A stretch of DNA of 64,000 bases from Synergistaceae bacterium (GCA_017448795.1 JAFSKV010000063.1:1-64000); one strand, 5' to 3'; shown: positions 8,734 to 17,266, numbered from the stretch's first letter. Notes: generated by a model from the sequence alone, not told the origin. Program-made: numbers and translations.

Positions 8734-9678
8734 TTATCTCAGGCGGTCAAGTGCTTCTTCTGCTGACGGGTAATCCTGAGCCGCCGCCCTCCCGTACCAT
8801 TTACGGGCTTCTTTGGGATTCTTCCTTACGCCCTCGCCCTTCTCGTACATTTCCCCAAGATAATACTGTGCTGTAGCGTTGCCGTGTTCCGCCGCTTTCC
8901 TGTACCATTTCAGGGCCTCAAAGTAATTTCTTTTCACGTCCCTGCCGCTTCTGTACATATGTCCAAGCATGTATTGCGCTGAAGCGTTCTCCTGTTTTGC
9001 TGACATGAGAAAATATTTCAGAGCCCCGCTGATATTTTCGCCTGCCCCCCAGCCGTTGTAGTACATATTTCCAAGCAGGAACTGAGCTTCAGGGTCTCCC
9101 TTGTCAGCGTCCCGGCGGTAAGTCTCTATAGCCCTGAGATACCATTTTTCTGCTTCTTCCGGGTCTTCGTCAACAAACTCACCGCCTGAGTCGTATAAAT
9201 CTCCGAGCCATTTCTGAGCGTTTCCGAATCCGTTTTCAGCAGACAGCCGCCACAGCCTCAAGGCCTCGGATTTGTCCTGCTCTACTCCTTGATGAAGATA
9301 GTACATCCAGCCAAGACGGTATTGCGCCTCAGCATCACCATTATCCGCCGCCTTCCTGCGGACATGGAAAGCCCTGATGTACCACCGCCGGGCCTCTGTC
9401 TCATTACTGCTGACCCCCCGCCCAATCTCATACATGAGGGCAACACTGCTCTGAGCAGCAGCAAGCCCATGTTTTGCCGCTTTCATGTACCACCTGAAGG
9501 CCTCCGCGTAATCATGTCTCACTCCGTCCCCGTGATAATATCTTTCGCCAAGCCTGTACTGAGCTTCTGCTTCTCCTTTTTCCGCAAGCCTCGTTACTTC
9601 ATCCGCGTGAACAGGAAAAGCTGAGATGATGAGAATAAATGCCGCGGCTATTTTCCGCACCGTCATTCCTCCAGTCAT
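8734..9678 (-). CDS. Secreted Sel1-repeat (SEL1-like TPR) protein
   Basis: A 314-residue protein with a signal peptide (cleavage near VHA-DE, about residue 25) and then seven Sel1 repeats. Each repeat follows the AxAQYxLGxMYxxGxGVxxDxxEAxxWYxxAAxxG pattern. Two repeats (second and fourth) carry 7-8 extra residues between the helices. Such solenoids act as protein-protein scaffolds in the periplasm or at the cell surface. The start could instead be the ATG four codons in. The gene is 9 bp from its upstream neighbour in the same operon. Confidence 0.88.
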   Translation of the reverse strand: MTGGMTVRKIAAAFILIISAFPVHADEVTRLAEKGEAEAQYRLGERYYHGDGVRHDYAEAFRWYMKAAKHGLAAAQSSVALMYEIGRGVSSNETEARRWYIRAFHVRRKAADNGDAEAQYRLGWMYYLHQGVEQDKSEALRLWRLSAENGFGNAQKWLGDLYDSGGEFVDEDPEEAEKWYLRAIETYRRDADKGDPEAQFLLGNMYYNGWGAGENISGALKYFLMSAKQENASAQYMLGHMYRSGRDVKRNYFEALKWYRKAAEHGNATAQYYLGEMYEKGEGVRKNPKEARKWYGRAAAQDYPSAEEALDRLR

Positions 9679-9687
9679 TACAGCATC

Positions 9688-10458
9688 CTAGTTCCTTATG
9701 CTGATCTCACCCAGCCAGTAATACCCCCAAGCCTTTGCCTGCTGTGCAAGAACAGGCGTATCCTGAGCGTACCACTTGAAGCCGGAGTCCCTCACTAGCC
9801 TCTGCACCTTGCTGTAATTCCTCACTAGGACTTTCTTCGGGGTACGGATTTCCCCCGTGTCTATCTGAGTCCACATTGTCCCCGTCCAAACGTAAATAAC
9901 ACGCGGGCTTCCTCCTGACCACGCCGCAGGGACTCCAAGCTCTGACAGGACAGCCATGCGGTCAACAGTACCCTTCCAGTTCCCGACGGCCATGAATGAC
10001 GCGTCAAATGACCACGCCGGAATATAGGTAGAATACTTCTTGCCTTGCGCCATTTGGTTACGGGTAAAACCTTTCTGCCTCACTTCCAGGATTTCAGCAT
10101 TGGGGAATCTCCTAAGCTCCGAGATCTGGACATCGCTTATCCATTTCGTTATTCCTGCCATTGACGGGACTATTGAGCCTACGACGTAGTTTGTCGGGAC
10201 AAGGTTGGGCCCTTCCGCCGTGCCGTATACCCACATTCCGTCGGGGTTCTTGTGTACAGGGTAACCGTCAAGCGTTATGTACCAGTCCTTAGGCATGTTG
10301 TATGGGCGGTAGACGTAGAACGTCATCCCCGCGTACGGAGACTGTGGCACAAGAAGCGGCTCTGTGATGTAGCGTTTTGCGTGGGACGGCGTGGACAGCG
10401 CAAGAACCGCGAGAGCCAGCGCAAGAATTCTCCGCGTGTTCAGCCTGAATGCAGTCAT
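9688..10458 (-). CDS. Secreted protein of unknown function, paralogue A
   Basis: A 256-residue protein with a signal peptide ending near SHA-KR. The ATG at 10458 overlaps the stop of the upstream gene (TGATG) and has GGAGGGA upstream. Its mature part is clearly homologous to the next upstream gene. Both share an FYVYxPxNxPKDxYxTxDGY block after the signal peptide, a YVVGSxxP block near residue 90, an SFMAVGxWxxxxxxM block, and a C-terminal VLAQxAxxWGYxWxGxI block. No catalytic motif is seen. The pair arose by tandem duplication. Confidence 0.78.
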   Translation of the reverse strand: MTAFRLNTRRILALALAVLALSTPSHAKRYITEPLLVPQSPYAGMTFYVYRPYNMPKDWYITLDGYPVHKNPDGMWVYGTAEGPNLVPTNYVVGSIVPSMAGITKWISDVQISELRRFPNAEILEVRQKGFTRNQMAQGKKYSTYIPAWSFDASFMAVGNWKGTVDRMAVLSELGVPAAWSGGSPRVIYVWTGTMWTQIDTGEIRTPKKVLVRNYSKVQRLVRDSGFKWYAQDTPVLAQQAKAWGYYWLGEISIRN

Positions 10459-11264
10459 CAATAGTAATCCCTCCCCAAGATAATTTGTCCTGCCCATTCA
10501 TAGCCCCACATGGCCGCGTACTGCGCGAGAACGTGGGTGTCGTCTTCCGTCCATGAAAGCCGGCTGTTCCTGTTATGGCTGACGGTGAGGTCATAAATTC
10601 CGCGCCTGAGAATGCTTCTTGCTGTCATGCCAGGATTCTTTGAGGCAAGCTGTATCCATTGCATACCGTTCCAGGCGTATACGACTTCCGGGAAATCTCC
10701 CTTCCAGGCAACGGGTATCTTAGGGCGGTAAAGCACTCCCATTTTCGAAATGCTCTTCTGCCATTTCCCGACGGCCATGAAGCTGCTGTTCTGTGTCCAG
10801 TCCGGCTCGTTTGGCGTAAGGGGTCTGCCTGAATAAAGCTCCGTGTACATCTCAGGCGGCATGTATACGACTCTTTCCGGCTTGGGCTCAGGCTTTGCGC
10901 TTGGACTCGGCGGGGGGTCAATGACACGGCTGCTCCCCAAGACAGGCGCAACGGATGAGATTCTTGCGTTGTAGGGCTTGAGCTTCACCACGTAAGGCAG
11001 GACTGAGCCGACAACATAGCCCGTTTTTGTGAGGCCGCCTTTCTCCGCGCTCCCGTAATACCAGATGCCTTTAGCCCCCCTGTAGACAAGATAGCCGTCA
11101 AAAGTGACGTAGAAATCTTTGGGGAGATTGCCCGGCTTGTAGACGTAGAAATTCATCGAGTGATAAGCGGGCTGGTTCACGCGTATTGCCTTCTCTGCGC
11201 AAATTGCCTCAGAACACATGAGGGAAAGCGCAAGAATAACGGCCGCAAAAATTTTCCTCATCAT
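10458..11264 (-). CDS. Secreted protein of unknown function, paralogue B
   Basis: A 268-residue paralogue of the downstream gene with its own signal peptide (cleavage near CA-EK). It differs by a Pro-rich linker insertion (PPPSPSAKPEPKPE) in the middle. Conserved Trp/Tyr-rich blocks suggest a beta-rich extracytoplasmic fold. The start could be the TTG at 11267 or either ATG just after it; ATG 11264 fits the GAGG site best. It lies 15 bp from the TPR/Pro-Ala gene. Confidence 0.78.
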   Translation of the reverse strand: MMRKIFAAVILALSLMCSEAICAEKAIRVNQPAYHSMNFYVYKPGNLPKDFYVTFDGYLVYRGAKGIWYYGSAEKGGLTKTGYVVGSVLPYVVKLKPYNARISSVAPVLGSSRVIDPPPSPSAKPEPKPERVVYMPPEMYTELYSGRPLTPNEPDWTQNSSFMAVGKWQKSISKMGVLYRPKIPVAWKGDFPEVVYAWNGMQWIQLASKNPGMTARSILRRGIYDLTVSHNRNSRLSWTEDDTHVLAQYAAMWGYEWAGQIILGRDYY

Positions 11265-11279
11265 CAAGAAATCACCTCG

Positions 11280-12572
11280 CTAATTCTGGCTTTGTCCGAC
11301 GGGCGGAATTGGCCTGTCCGGGATCGTCCCGGGGTCAGGCGTGTATTGTCCCACAGGAGGAAGATATTCTGTCTGCCTTCTTGGTTCTGTCGGAGGCTCT
11401 GGCTGTGTGCGTGTAACAGGCGGAGTCTGACGCGATGGTGCCGGAGTCTGCGGCCTCACGTCTTGGGATGCAGGCCTTGAAGGAGTCTTAGTCTGGGACT
11501 TCCTAGTCTGCTTCGCCGGGGCTTTTGCCGGGGATTTTGCGGCCGGGGCTGCGGATTTCTTCTGCCTGACCACCCTGCTTGCCGGGACTGTAGCGGATTT
11601 CTTCTGCGCCGCGGGCTTTGTCGGGATCTTCACGGACTGCCTCTGCGGCTCTGCTTGGGGCTTTGGAGGGGGGGTGACTTTCTGACCGGGAGCAGGAGGG
11701 GTGTACAGGGGCTTGTCTGCGCGGAGTATCTTGTCCCTGTCAGCAATAATCTGGTCACTCTCCGGGCTGTATGCGACGGTCTGGGGCAAAGTGTCAGGGC
11801 TTACGTCTGCTATTACACCCGCGGCATCCGGCGGCATGTAAACTGGGGACTGCCCGTCCATACGCGGAAGCTCCTCCGGGCTTGGCGGAACGTAGACAGA
11901 AGGACTCCATGAGTCTCCATCAAGCGGAGATGCCCCAGGCTCAGGAGGAGTGTACACGGGGACTTGGGGAACTTCAGGGTCATCAGGAGCATTGGGGAAA
12001 CGTGAGACATCAAGCGGCACTGAAGCTGTCTCGACAGGATAGACTCTAGCCGGACGCTTGGGGTCCCACAGGGGGGTCTTCTCCCTGTCCTCCGGGTAAA
12101 ACACGACGCGTGAAAGAGGCTCAAAAGCCGGGTCAATCGTTACGGCCTTGCTGTAGAAATACTGGGCCTGATAGAAGCCTCCTGTCTTCTCGTGGTAGAC
12201 ACCGTACCAGTACCACGCGTTGGGGTTGTTGCGCTCCTCCTGGATGGCCTTGAGCAAATACGGCCTAGCCTGCTCGTACCTTTCCTGTTGCATGAGCTCG
12301 ATCCCTTTCTGGAGTGAAGTCTTCCGGGCTGGAGCCGCTTTCTTTGGGGCGGCTTTCTTGGGAGCAGGCTTCTTTGCGGGAGTCTTCTTCTTTGGGGCGG
12401 CTTTCTTTGGAGCGGGCGCGGGCTTGGGCGCGGGAGCCGGGGGCGGAGTTTCTGCCTGTGGGGGGACGGGGTAAGGTGAATATATCGCGCTGTCATCGTC
12501 CGGGACTGCGGCGGCGTGTGAAATTCCCGCAAGCATGGCCGCTGTTATCACCGTCAGCATTATTCTTTTCAT
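11280..12572 (-). CDS. Secreted Pro/Ala/Lys-rich protein with TPR segment
   Basis: A 430-residue protein with a signal peptide (cleavage near SHA-AA). A low-complexity Pro-Ala-Lys stretch (about 40-85) follows, resembling TonB-like or histone-like linkers. A TPR-like pair comes next (about 90-150: GIELMQQERYEQARPYLLKA, then a second helix pair). The long C-terminus is rich in Pro and carries recurring VYxPP(D/S/E) motifs at spacings of 25-40 residues. Such composition suggests an extended, wall- or envelope-spanning scaffold. The ATG at 12572 is preferred over GTG codons further upstream. Confidence 0.75.
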   Translation of the reverse strand: MKRIMLTVITAAMLAGISHAAAVPDDDSAIYSPYPVPPQAETPPPAPAPKPAPAPKKAAPKKKTPAKKPAPKKAAPKKAAPARKTSLQKGIELMQQERYEQARPYLLKAIQEERNNPNAWYWYGVYHEKTGGFYQAQYFYSKAVTIDPAFEPLSRVVFYPEDREKTPLWDPKRPARVYPVETASVPLDVSRFPNAPDDPEVPQVPVYTPPEPGASPLDGDSWSPSVYVPPSPEELPRMDGQSPVYMPPDAAGVIADVSPDTLPQTVAYSPESDQIIADRDKILRADKPLYTPPAPGQKVTPPPKPQAEPQRQSVKIPTKPAAQKKSATVPASRVVRQKKSAAPAAKSPAKAPAKQTRKSQTKTPSRPASQDVRPQTPAPSRQTPPVTRTQPEPPTEPRRQTEYLPPVGQYTPDPGTIPDRPIPPVGQSQN

Positions 12573-12580
12573 CACTTGTA

Positions 12581-13621
12581 TCACCTGCCTGTTATTCCTG
12601 TCTTCTTGACGACTAAATCCTTGAGGGTTACAGGCTCTCTCTTGCTGTCCTTAATGACCCTCACAACCGCGTTGTCCTCGTAGACTTTTATCACCTTGAC
12701 TTTTCCGACAACTTTCGGGAGAACCACAACGGGATCTTCAGGGACAACAGTAACGTATGTGTCAGCCCTCACGACATCCAGGACTTCGCCGACCTTCACG
12801 CCGTCAAGCGAGCCGTTAGCGAATTTTCCCAGAGAGATTATGTAGTCGCGCTTCTTCTTTGTGGCTGTGGCTGTCGGGGCGAGTATTCTTCCTACTGTCT
12901 GATAGCTGTCAGAGAAAGTGTCATTGCCCGCGAACTTCGCCCCGGGATCGTTAGAGCGTATGACGTTGCGGACTTGGTCAAGGGACTCGCGGTGTGCCTG
13001 TGCTATTGCGTTCTTGATTGACTGCCAGTAGGACGTTACTTTGAACTGGTCCCATGTAGGACGGCTCATCTTCTGCCCGGTGTACTTGGTCTGAGTCAGG
13101 CCGAACAAGTCAAGCCCGTTCTCGAATGGAATCCCCAGCCCCGCAACGGCCGCGTCAACCCAGAACAGGGACTCGTCATCATCCAGAGTGAAACGTGTGC
13201 TTTTGCCTCGTACATTGCGCACGGCGATCTCACGGACTCTTGCGCGGTCAAACACTCTTATCCTCACAAGAACCCTTCCTGTTGACGCTGTCCCTACAAC
13301 ATGCCTGTCCTTCATGACGGCGGAATAAAGCTCAAGCTGTACGGCCATATCATCGCCAGACCTTGAGCCTGAAAGCCACCTGTTCATCGCGGCCTCGTCA
13401 AGGACTCGCGCCTCAATCAATGGCGAGGTCTTATAGAGCGACTCTAGGTACTCTGACATCTTTTCTTCCAGCACATTGAAGGGGTAATACTTGCTCTGCC
13501 ACACTTCAAGCTCCGTCGAGTTCACCGTCGGGAAAATGACGACTGAGAGCCTCCGCTGGGCGGCCTCGGAGATCCCGCAGAGAGAGAGCAGGACAAGGGC
13601 GCAGAGAATCTTCCTCATCAT
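12581..13621 (-). CDS. Secreted protein of unknown function with FlgT-C/CsgG-like features
   Basis: A 346-residue protein with a signal peptide (cleavage near SEA-AQ). The N-terminal part (RLSVVIFPTVNST, then a helix) resembles the opening strand of CsgG/GNA1162-like envelope proteins. The C-terminal 90 residues (GxVKVGEVLDVVR, then VGKVKVIKVYEDNAVVRV) resemble the beta-barrel end of FlgT-like proteins. Both resemblances are from pattern only. It overlaps the upstream gene by 4 bp (ATGA), so it is translationally coupled to it. Confidence 0.7.
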   Translation of the reverse strand: MMRKILCALVLLSLCGISEAAQRRLSVVIFPTVNSTELEVWQSKYYPFNVLEEKMSEYLESLYKTSPLIEARVLDEAAMNRWLSGSRSGDDMAVQLELYSAVMKDRHVVGTASTGRVLVRIRVFDRARVREIAVRNVRGKSTRFTLDDDESLFWVDAAVAGLGIPFENGLDLFGLTQTKYTGQKMSRPTWDQFKVTSYWQSIKNAIAQAHRESLDQVRNVIRSNDPGAKFAGNDTFSDSYQTVGRILAPTATATKKKRDYIISLGKFANGSLDGVKVGEVLDVVRADTYVTVVPEDPVVVLPKVVGKVKVIKVYEDNAVVRVIKDSKREPVTLKDLVVKKTGITGR

Positions 13622-14805
13622 TCCTCAATCAGCCCCGCGAATTTCCACACGTAAGGCTTTATTGTCCTGTACCACGCGCTGAACTCTTTTGCCCAAAGAA
13701 GGCGTGTTATCGTGAAGAACTCGTTTCCGCTCGCCCCGCCCATGGTGTCCTCCTTCATGGCCGCCTCAAATATCTTTGACGGAATCATTATGACCATGTC
13801 GCCTTTGTGCCTGCCTGTCTGCATTCTCGGATTGCAGCCGAAAGCGGTCATGCCTTCCTCCCCGTTCTCGTAGAATGTTACCCTGTAGGGGACATCGCCG
13901 AGTGTTCCTGTGTTGAAGTCTATCCGCCTTGTACGTGTGAAACCTGACTCTGTAAGCTCCTTCTCACTGTCGTCAGCATAGGTTATCTTCACGTCCTTAA
14001 GCCTGTACATGTGGCGTATGTATGCGGTGAATTTGTGTCCCAGCCTCATCAGGTCGGGGTCATGGATCGAGAGCTTCTTAACGGGGGCTTTCATCGCGCT
14101 GACGTTGGGGTTGGTGTTCTTGGGCTTCTCGCCTGCCGTCCAGAGGGCATCGGCTGTCTTAGTCCCGTCCGCCCCGCAGTAAGAGAAGCCGAGCATCATG
14201 GCCGCCGCGACGACCCTCACTGTGTTGTGCCAGCGCTCAGGGTTGGCCTTCTTGAGGAGTTCGGGGATGCCGAGCTTGAAGAGCCCTTCCGTCGAGCGCA
14301 TCTGGAGGCTGGTTATCCTGCACCGTTCATCCGTCATGACTGCCTGCTCCTCTGCCGTTAGGGGGAAGAACGGCCTGAAGTGCCCCGTGTTCCTGTCGCC
14401 GTCCGAACAGTCAGCAATCCAGAGTGAAGAACGCTTCTCATCCGTCATCATGGCAAAATCTGCCTTGCTTGCTACGAGCTCCGGGTGATGAATGGCTTTC
14501 TCAAGGTCTATCACGAGCTTGAAGTACTTGACCTTGAAGTTTGTGCGCGCGAAATATTCCGTGAGTATCCTTGTGATTGCCGGCTCAAAGTCTTTCACGC
14601 TGTACGTGATGCTCTCGCCCGGATTGCCGCCGTTGATGGCAAGGGTGCGGGAGCGTTTCTCGACCCATGCTATATGGATGAGCTTGCGGGAATTTTTGGC
14701 CTTGTTGAGGATTGAGAGGCGCGGAGTTTTTCCTCTCGTCCATATCTGGAGGGCAAGGTTCGCGTCAACATCACAGGAACTGATTATCTTTCCTTGTTCT
14801 TCCAT
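13618..14805 (-). CDS. Hypothetical protein, first gene of the secreted-protein operon
   Basis: A 395-residue protein with no signal peptide or membrane segment, so cytoplasmic unless exported otherwise. It contains HIAWVEKRSRTL and a WHNTVRVVAAAMMLGFSYCGA stretch but no motif I recognise. It opens the seven-gene minus-strand run. AAGGAG lies 11 bp before the ATG, and a TATAAT is found 46 bp upstream. Co-transcription with six envelope-directed genes is the only functional clue. Confidence 0.65.
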   Translation of the reverse strand: MEEQGKIISSCDVDANLALQIWTRGKTPRLSILNKAKNSRKLIHIAWVEKRSRTLAINGGNPGESITYSVKDFEPAITRILTEYFARTNFKVKYFKLVIDLEKAIHHPELVASKADFAMMTDEKRSSLWIADCSDGDRNTGHFRPFFPLTAEEQAVMTDERCRITSLQMRSTEGLFKLGIPELLKKANPERWHNTVRVVAAAMMLGFSYCGADGTKTADALWTAGEKPKNTNPNVSAMKAPVKKLSIHDPDLMRLGHKFTAYIRHMYRLKDVKITYADDSEKELTESGFTRTRRIDFNTGTLGDVPYRVTFYENGEEGMTAFGCNPRMQTGRHKGDMVIMIPSKIFEAAMKEDTMGGASGNEFFTITRLLWAKEFSAWYRTIKPYVWKFAGLIEE

Positions 14806-14850
14806 GCTGAAATTCTCTCCTTATGATATGAGTGTTTAATGAATGCCGAA

Positions 14851-14856
14851 ATTATA
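14851..14856 (-). promoter_or_regulatory. -10 element of the 14805-8387 operon
   Basis: A perfect TATAAT on the minus strand lies 46 bp upstream of the first ATG, in an AT-rich gap. No convincing -35 is seen. Confidence 0.5.
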
Positions 14857-14885
14857 GCGCAATTGAATTTAGTTATTATTGTGTA

Positions 14886-14913
14886 TTGTGATGAGTGCCA
14901 CAAATTTTATACA
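14886..14913 (+). promoter_or_regulatory. Promoter of secreted thioredoxin-like gene
   Basis: TTGTGA (14886-14891), a 16-bp spacer and TATACA (14908-14913) lie 50 bp before the ATG at 14963. Confidence 0.55.
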
Positions 14914-14962
14914 ATTCAGGCGTAAGATTATCCCGTAAAAATTTCAAGAAGGAGTGTGCAGA

Positions 14963-15307
14963 ATGAAGGCTAAAATCTTATCGGCTTTGTTGCTTGTTAT
15001 GGTGTTATGTTCCGTTGCGGGTGCTGCTTCTCTTCCTTCGGTAACTATGCTCTCAACGAAGACATGCCCGGCCTGCGAGCAGATGGCAAAAGTCCTCAAT
15101 GACATCAAAGCCAAATACGGCGGCAAGGTCTCAACGTATCATTACTACCTTGAGGACAAGCCGGAGCTGGCGAAACAGTACAATGTGAGATATGTTCCTA
15201 TGCTGATATTCCGGGACGCGTCAGGAAGGGAGCGCGCAAGGGAAGTCGGCTACAAGTCAATTGATGAAGTGATAAGCACATTCCGCAAGGCAGGTATCAC
15301 AATTTAG
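14963..15307 (+). CDS. Secreted thioredoxin-like protein
   Basis: A 114-residue protein with a signal peptide (cleavage near AGA-AS, residue 21-22) and a single thioredoxin fold. The active site is CPAC (C35, C38) and the cis-Pro strand is VRYVPMLIF. It likely acts as a thiol-disulfide oxidoreductase outside the cytoplasmic membrane. Start ATG 14963 has AAGGAG 8 bp upstream. It stands alone between a promoter and a terminator. Confidence 0.85.
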   Translation: MKAKILSALLLVMVLCSVAGAASLPSVTMLSTKTCPACEQMAKVLNDIKAKYGGKVSTYHYYLEDKPELAKQYNVRYVPMLIFRDASGRERAREVGYKSIDEVISTFRKAGITI

Positions 15308-15358
15308 ACAGCCGCAGTAAATCATCAGCTTCCGCATAATAAAATCTCCTTAAGATGG

Positions 15359-15395
15359 CCGGGATTGTCTCAGTATATGGGGCAGTCCCGGTTTT
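15359..15395 (+). terminator. Rho-independent terminator of the thioredoxin-like gene
   Basis: A 9-bp stem (15359-15367 with 15383-15391, one G-U pair) is followed by TTTTATTT. The 3' arm CAGTCCCGG plus T-run recurs near 25236 and 25309. Confidence 0.85.
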
Positions 15396-15517
15396 ATTTG
15401 CGGGCGTTACTGCTTGCGCCTATGTGCTTACGGCTTGGGGGTGTCTATAGCAGGGGAGTGATGGGCGTGAATTTGCCTCTTGCGTCTATATGCTAGAATA
15501 GTCTCATCCACAAATCT

Positions 15518-15546
15518 TTGACACATTAAGGAGACATATCTAGTAT
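15518..15546 (+). promoter_or_regulatory. Strong sigma-70-type promoter of the structured RNA region
   Basis: A perfect TTGACA (15518-15523) with a 17-bp spacer precedes TAGTAT (15541-15546). Transcription would start near 15553, about 290 nt upstream of the tannase-like gene. The preceding stretch 15396-15517 shows no gene or clear element. Confidence 0.65.
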
Positions 15547-15607
15547 AGAGAAATAGTGTGAAATAATGATAAAAGGTGTTACTTATTTCAGACTTGATAA
15601 GATATTG

Positions 15608-15839
15608 AAGGAGGAATAGGCTGCTACGTAATGTCAGGTGCTGGACAGGTAACACCAATCCACAGAAATGTGGCTACCTCCGGCTAGGGGGGAAGTCAAA
15701 GCCTCTGGACTGCCGTACAAGCCTAAGTAGCATTTGCGAACAGGGGCAGGAAATGTCTTAGAGATAAGGAAAGAACGAGGAAAACTCGAAAGAGTGTACA
15801 CAGCACAGAATTACACTTTTTACGTAGCAGTGCTGTATC
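15608..15839 (+). ncRNA. Structured RNA of unknown class in the leader of the tannase-like gene
   Basis: This non-coding stretch is closed by a perfect 10-bp helix (15621-15630 with 15821-15830). Inside are several hairpins: 15660-15664/15669-15673 capped by GAAA, 15757-15760/15765-15768 capped by GAGA, 15776-15779/15785-15788, and 15793-15797/15813-15817. An alternative pairing, 15801-15806 with 15830-15835, would compete with the base of the closing helix. A perfect Shine-Dalgarno (AAGGAGG, 15608-15614) sits just 5' of the closing helix, while the gene's ATG (15840) sits 9 nt 3' of it. The general look recalls omega/re-RNAs at right ends of IS200/IS605 (TnpB) elements, but no transposase is present. 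It could equally be a riboswitch-like leader. The class is not identified. Confidence 0.5.
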
Positions 15840-17243
15840 ATGCGCCTGAATTTTTCGCTCGCGTTATTGCTGGTTGCCGTTCTGTGTTCGTGTTCATTTG
15901 GGGCGGATTTCGCCAACGGTCCGGCAGACTCAATCACAATGCCTCCGGGCAACCGGGTATCACAGACATTGCTCGCCGGGGACAAGCTCGTAACATTCCG
16001 TTCATGGCTGGATATTCCGTACGTCAGCAAGCCAGTTGAACCGGAATATCAGCGTCTCAACATCTACATCCCGGAAGAATACTTCAACGGTCAGAGCATC
16101 AACGGCTTCACTGCCAAGACCGCGCCGATCTTCATGCCCAACGGTGTGGGAGGCTACATGCCCGGCAAGCAGTTCATCCCCGCCAACGATACCCGCCACG
16201 GCACACCCAACGCGGCACTTTACGCGCTCTCACGGGGATATGTCGTAGTTGCCCCGGCCATTCGCGGAAGGACTCTCGCAAACGGAAAAGCCCCCGCCCT
16301 CATCGTGGACTACAAGGCGGCTGTGAGATGGGTCAGACACAACAAGGACAGGCTCCCGGCAGGAGACCCGGAGAAAATCATCTCTGACGGACTCAGTGCA
16401 GGGGGTGCATTGTCCTCACTCTTGGGAGCAACAGGAAACGCTAAGGAATATGAGCCATACTTGAAGGAAATCGGGGCGGAAGATGAGCGTGATGACATTT
16501 TCGCGTCGGCCGTGTACTGCCCGATCACCAACCTTGAGAACGCTGACATGCCGTATGAATGGATATTCAACGGGGTGAACACATACCACATGGGGTCGGC
16601 GCGTGAGATGGACGACAACATGAAGGCCGCTTCTGACGCATTGAAGGCAGCTTTCCCGGCGTATTTGAACGGGCTGAAACTTGAGGGCTACACGCTGGAC
16701 GAGAACGGCAACGGCTCATTCCGCGAGTACATAGAGGGGCTGTATGTCGCGGCGGCGCAGAAGGCTCTTGACGCTGGCGAGAACGTGCTCGGCCTAGACT
16801 GGCTGACGGTTGAGGGCGGCAAGGTTACGGGTGCTGACTTGGGAAAATATGCTGTGTGGGCTACGAGGATGAAGGCCGCTCCTGCGTTTGACTCTCTGAA
16901 CATGGCCAGCTTCGAGAACAACGAGTTTGCGGACAAGCATTTCACGGAGTACTCATTCAAACACTCAACGGCTGAGAGTCCGGCAATGGCTGACGCTGAG
17001 AAAATCTACATCATGAATCCGATGAACTTTATCGGGCGTGAGGGAGTCGACACGGCTAGGCACTGGCGCATTCGGCACGGCGTGAAGGACCGTGATACGT
17101 CTATGGCTGTCCCGGCGATTCTCGCTCTGAAGCTGAAGCAGGCGGGGTATGATGCTGATGTTGCGGCGGTTTGGGGAGTCCCTCATGATGGGAATTATGA
17201 CCTGCCGGAGCTGTTTGACTGGCTCGACTCAATCTGCAAATAG
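15840..17243 (+). CDS. Secreted alpha/beta hydrolase, subtype-B tannase-like
   Basis: A 467-residue protein with a signal peptide (cleavage near SFG-AD, about 21). The nucleophile elbow is GLSAG (S186). The C-terminal pattern RHWRIRHGVKDRDTS (acidic residue D417 or D419) and VPHDGNYDL (H449) matches bacterial subtype-B tannases such as Lactiplantibacillus tannase, as does the large lid insertion between them. Predicted action is hydrolysis of gallate or other aromatic esters outside the cell; the true substrate is inferred only. The ATG has no Shine-Dalgarno next to it; the nearest one lies upstream of the structured RNA. A terminator follows. Confidence 0.8.
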   Translation: MRLNFSLALLLVAVLCSCSFGADFANGPADSITMPPGNRVSQTLLAGDKLVTFRSWLDIPYVSKPVEPEYQRLNIYIPEEYFNGQSINGFTAKTAPIFMPNGVGGYMPGKQFIPANDTRHGTPNAALYALSRGYVVVAPAIRGRTLANGKAPALIVDYKAAVRWVRHNKDRLPAGDPEKIISDGLSAGGALSSLLGATGNAKEYEPYLKEIGAEDERDDIFASAVYCPITNLENADMPYEWIFNGVNTYHMGSAREMDDNMKAASDALKAAFPAYLNGLKLEGYTLDENGNGSFREYIEGLYVAAAQKALDAGENVLGLDWLTVEGGKVTGADLGKYAVWATRMKAAPAFDSLNMASFENNEFADKHFTEYSFKHSTAESPAMADAEKIYIMNPMNFIGREGVDTARHWRIRHGVKDRDTSMAVPAILALKLKQAGYDADVAAVWGVPHDGNYDLPELFDWLDSICK

Positions 17244-17266
17244 TGAGGAAATAAGCTGAACATTGA

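Noticed and set aside
12300-12480. Lys/Pro/Ala-rich stretch as a DNA-binding histone-like tail
   Set aside because: The protein has a signal peptide, so this is more likely an extracytoplasmic linker.
15621-15758. 46-codon ORF starting at CTG after AAGGAGG
   Set aside because: The start would be a rare CTG and the sequence is better explained by RNA base pairing; no known domain.
15600-15840. Known riboswitch (c-di-GMP, cobalamin, magnesium), RNase P, tmRNA, 6S or group I intron
   Set aside because: Short similar strings occur (for example CAAAGCCTCTGG), but the order of conserved blocks does not match any of these classes; group I P7 and tmRNA tag features are absent.
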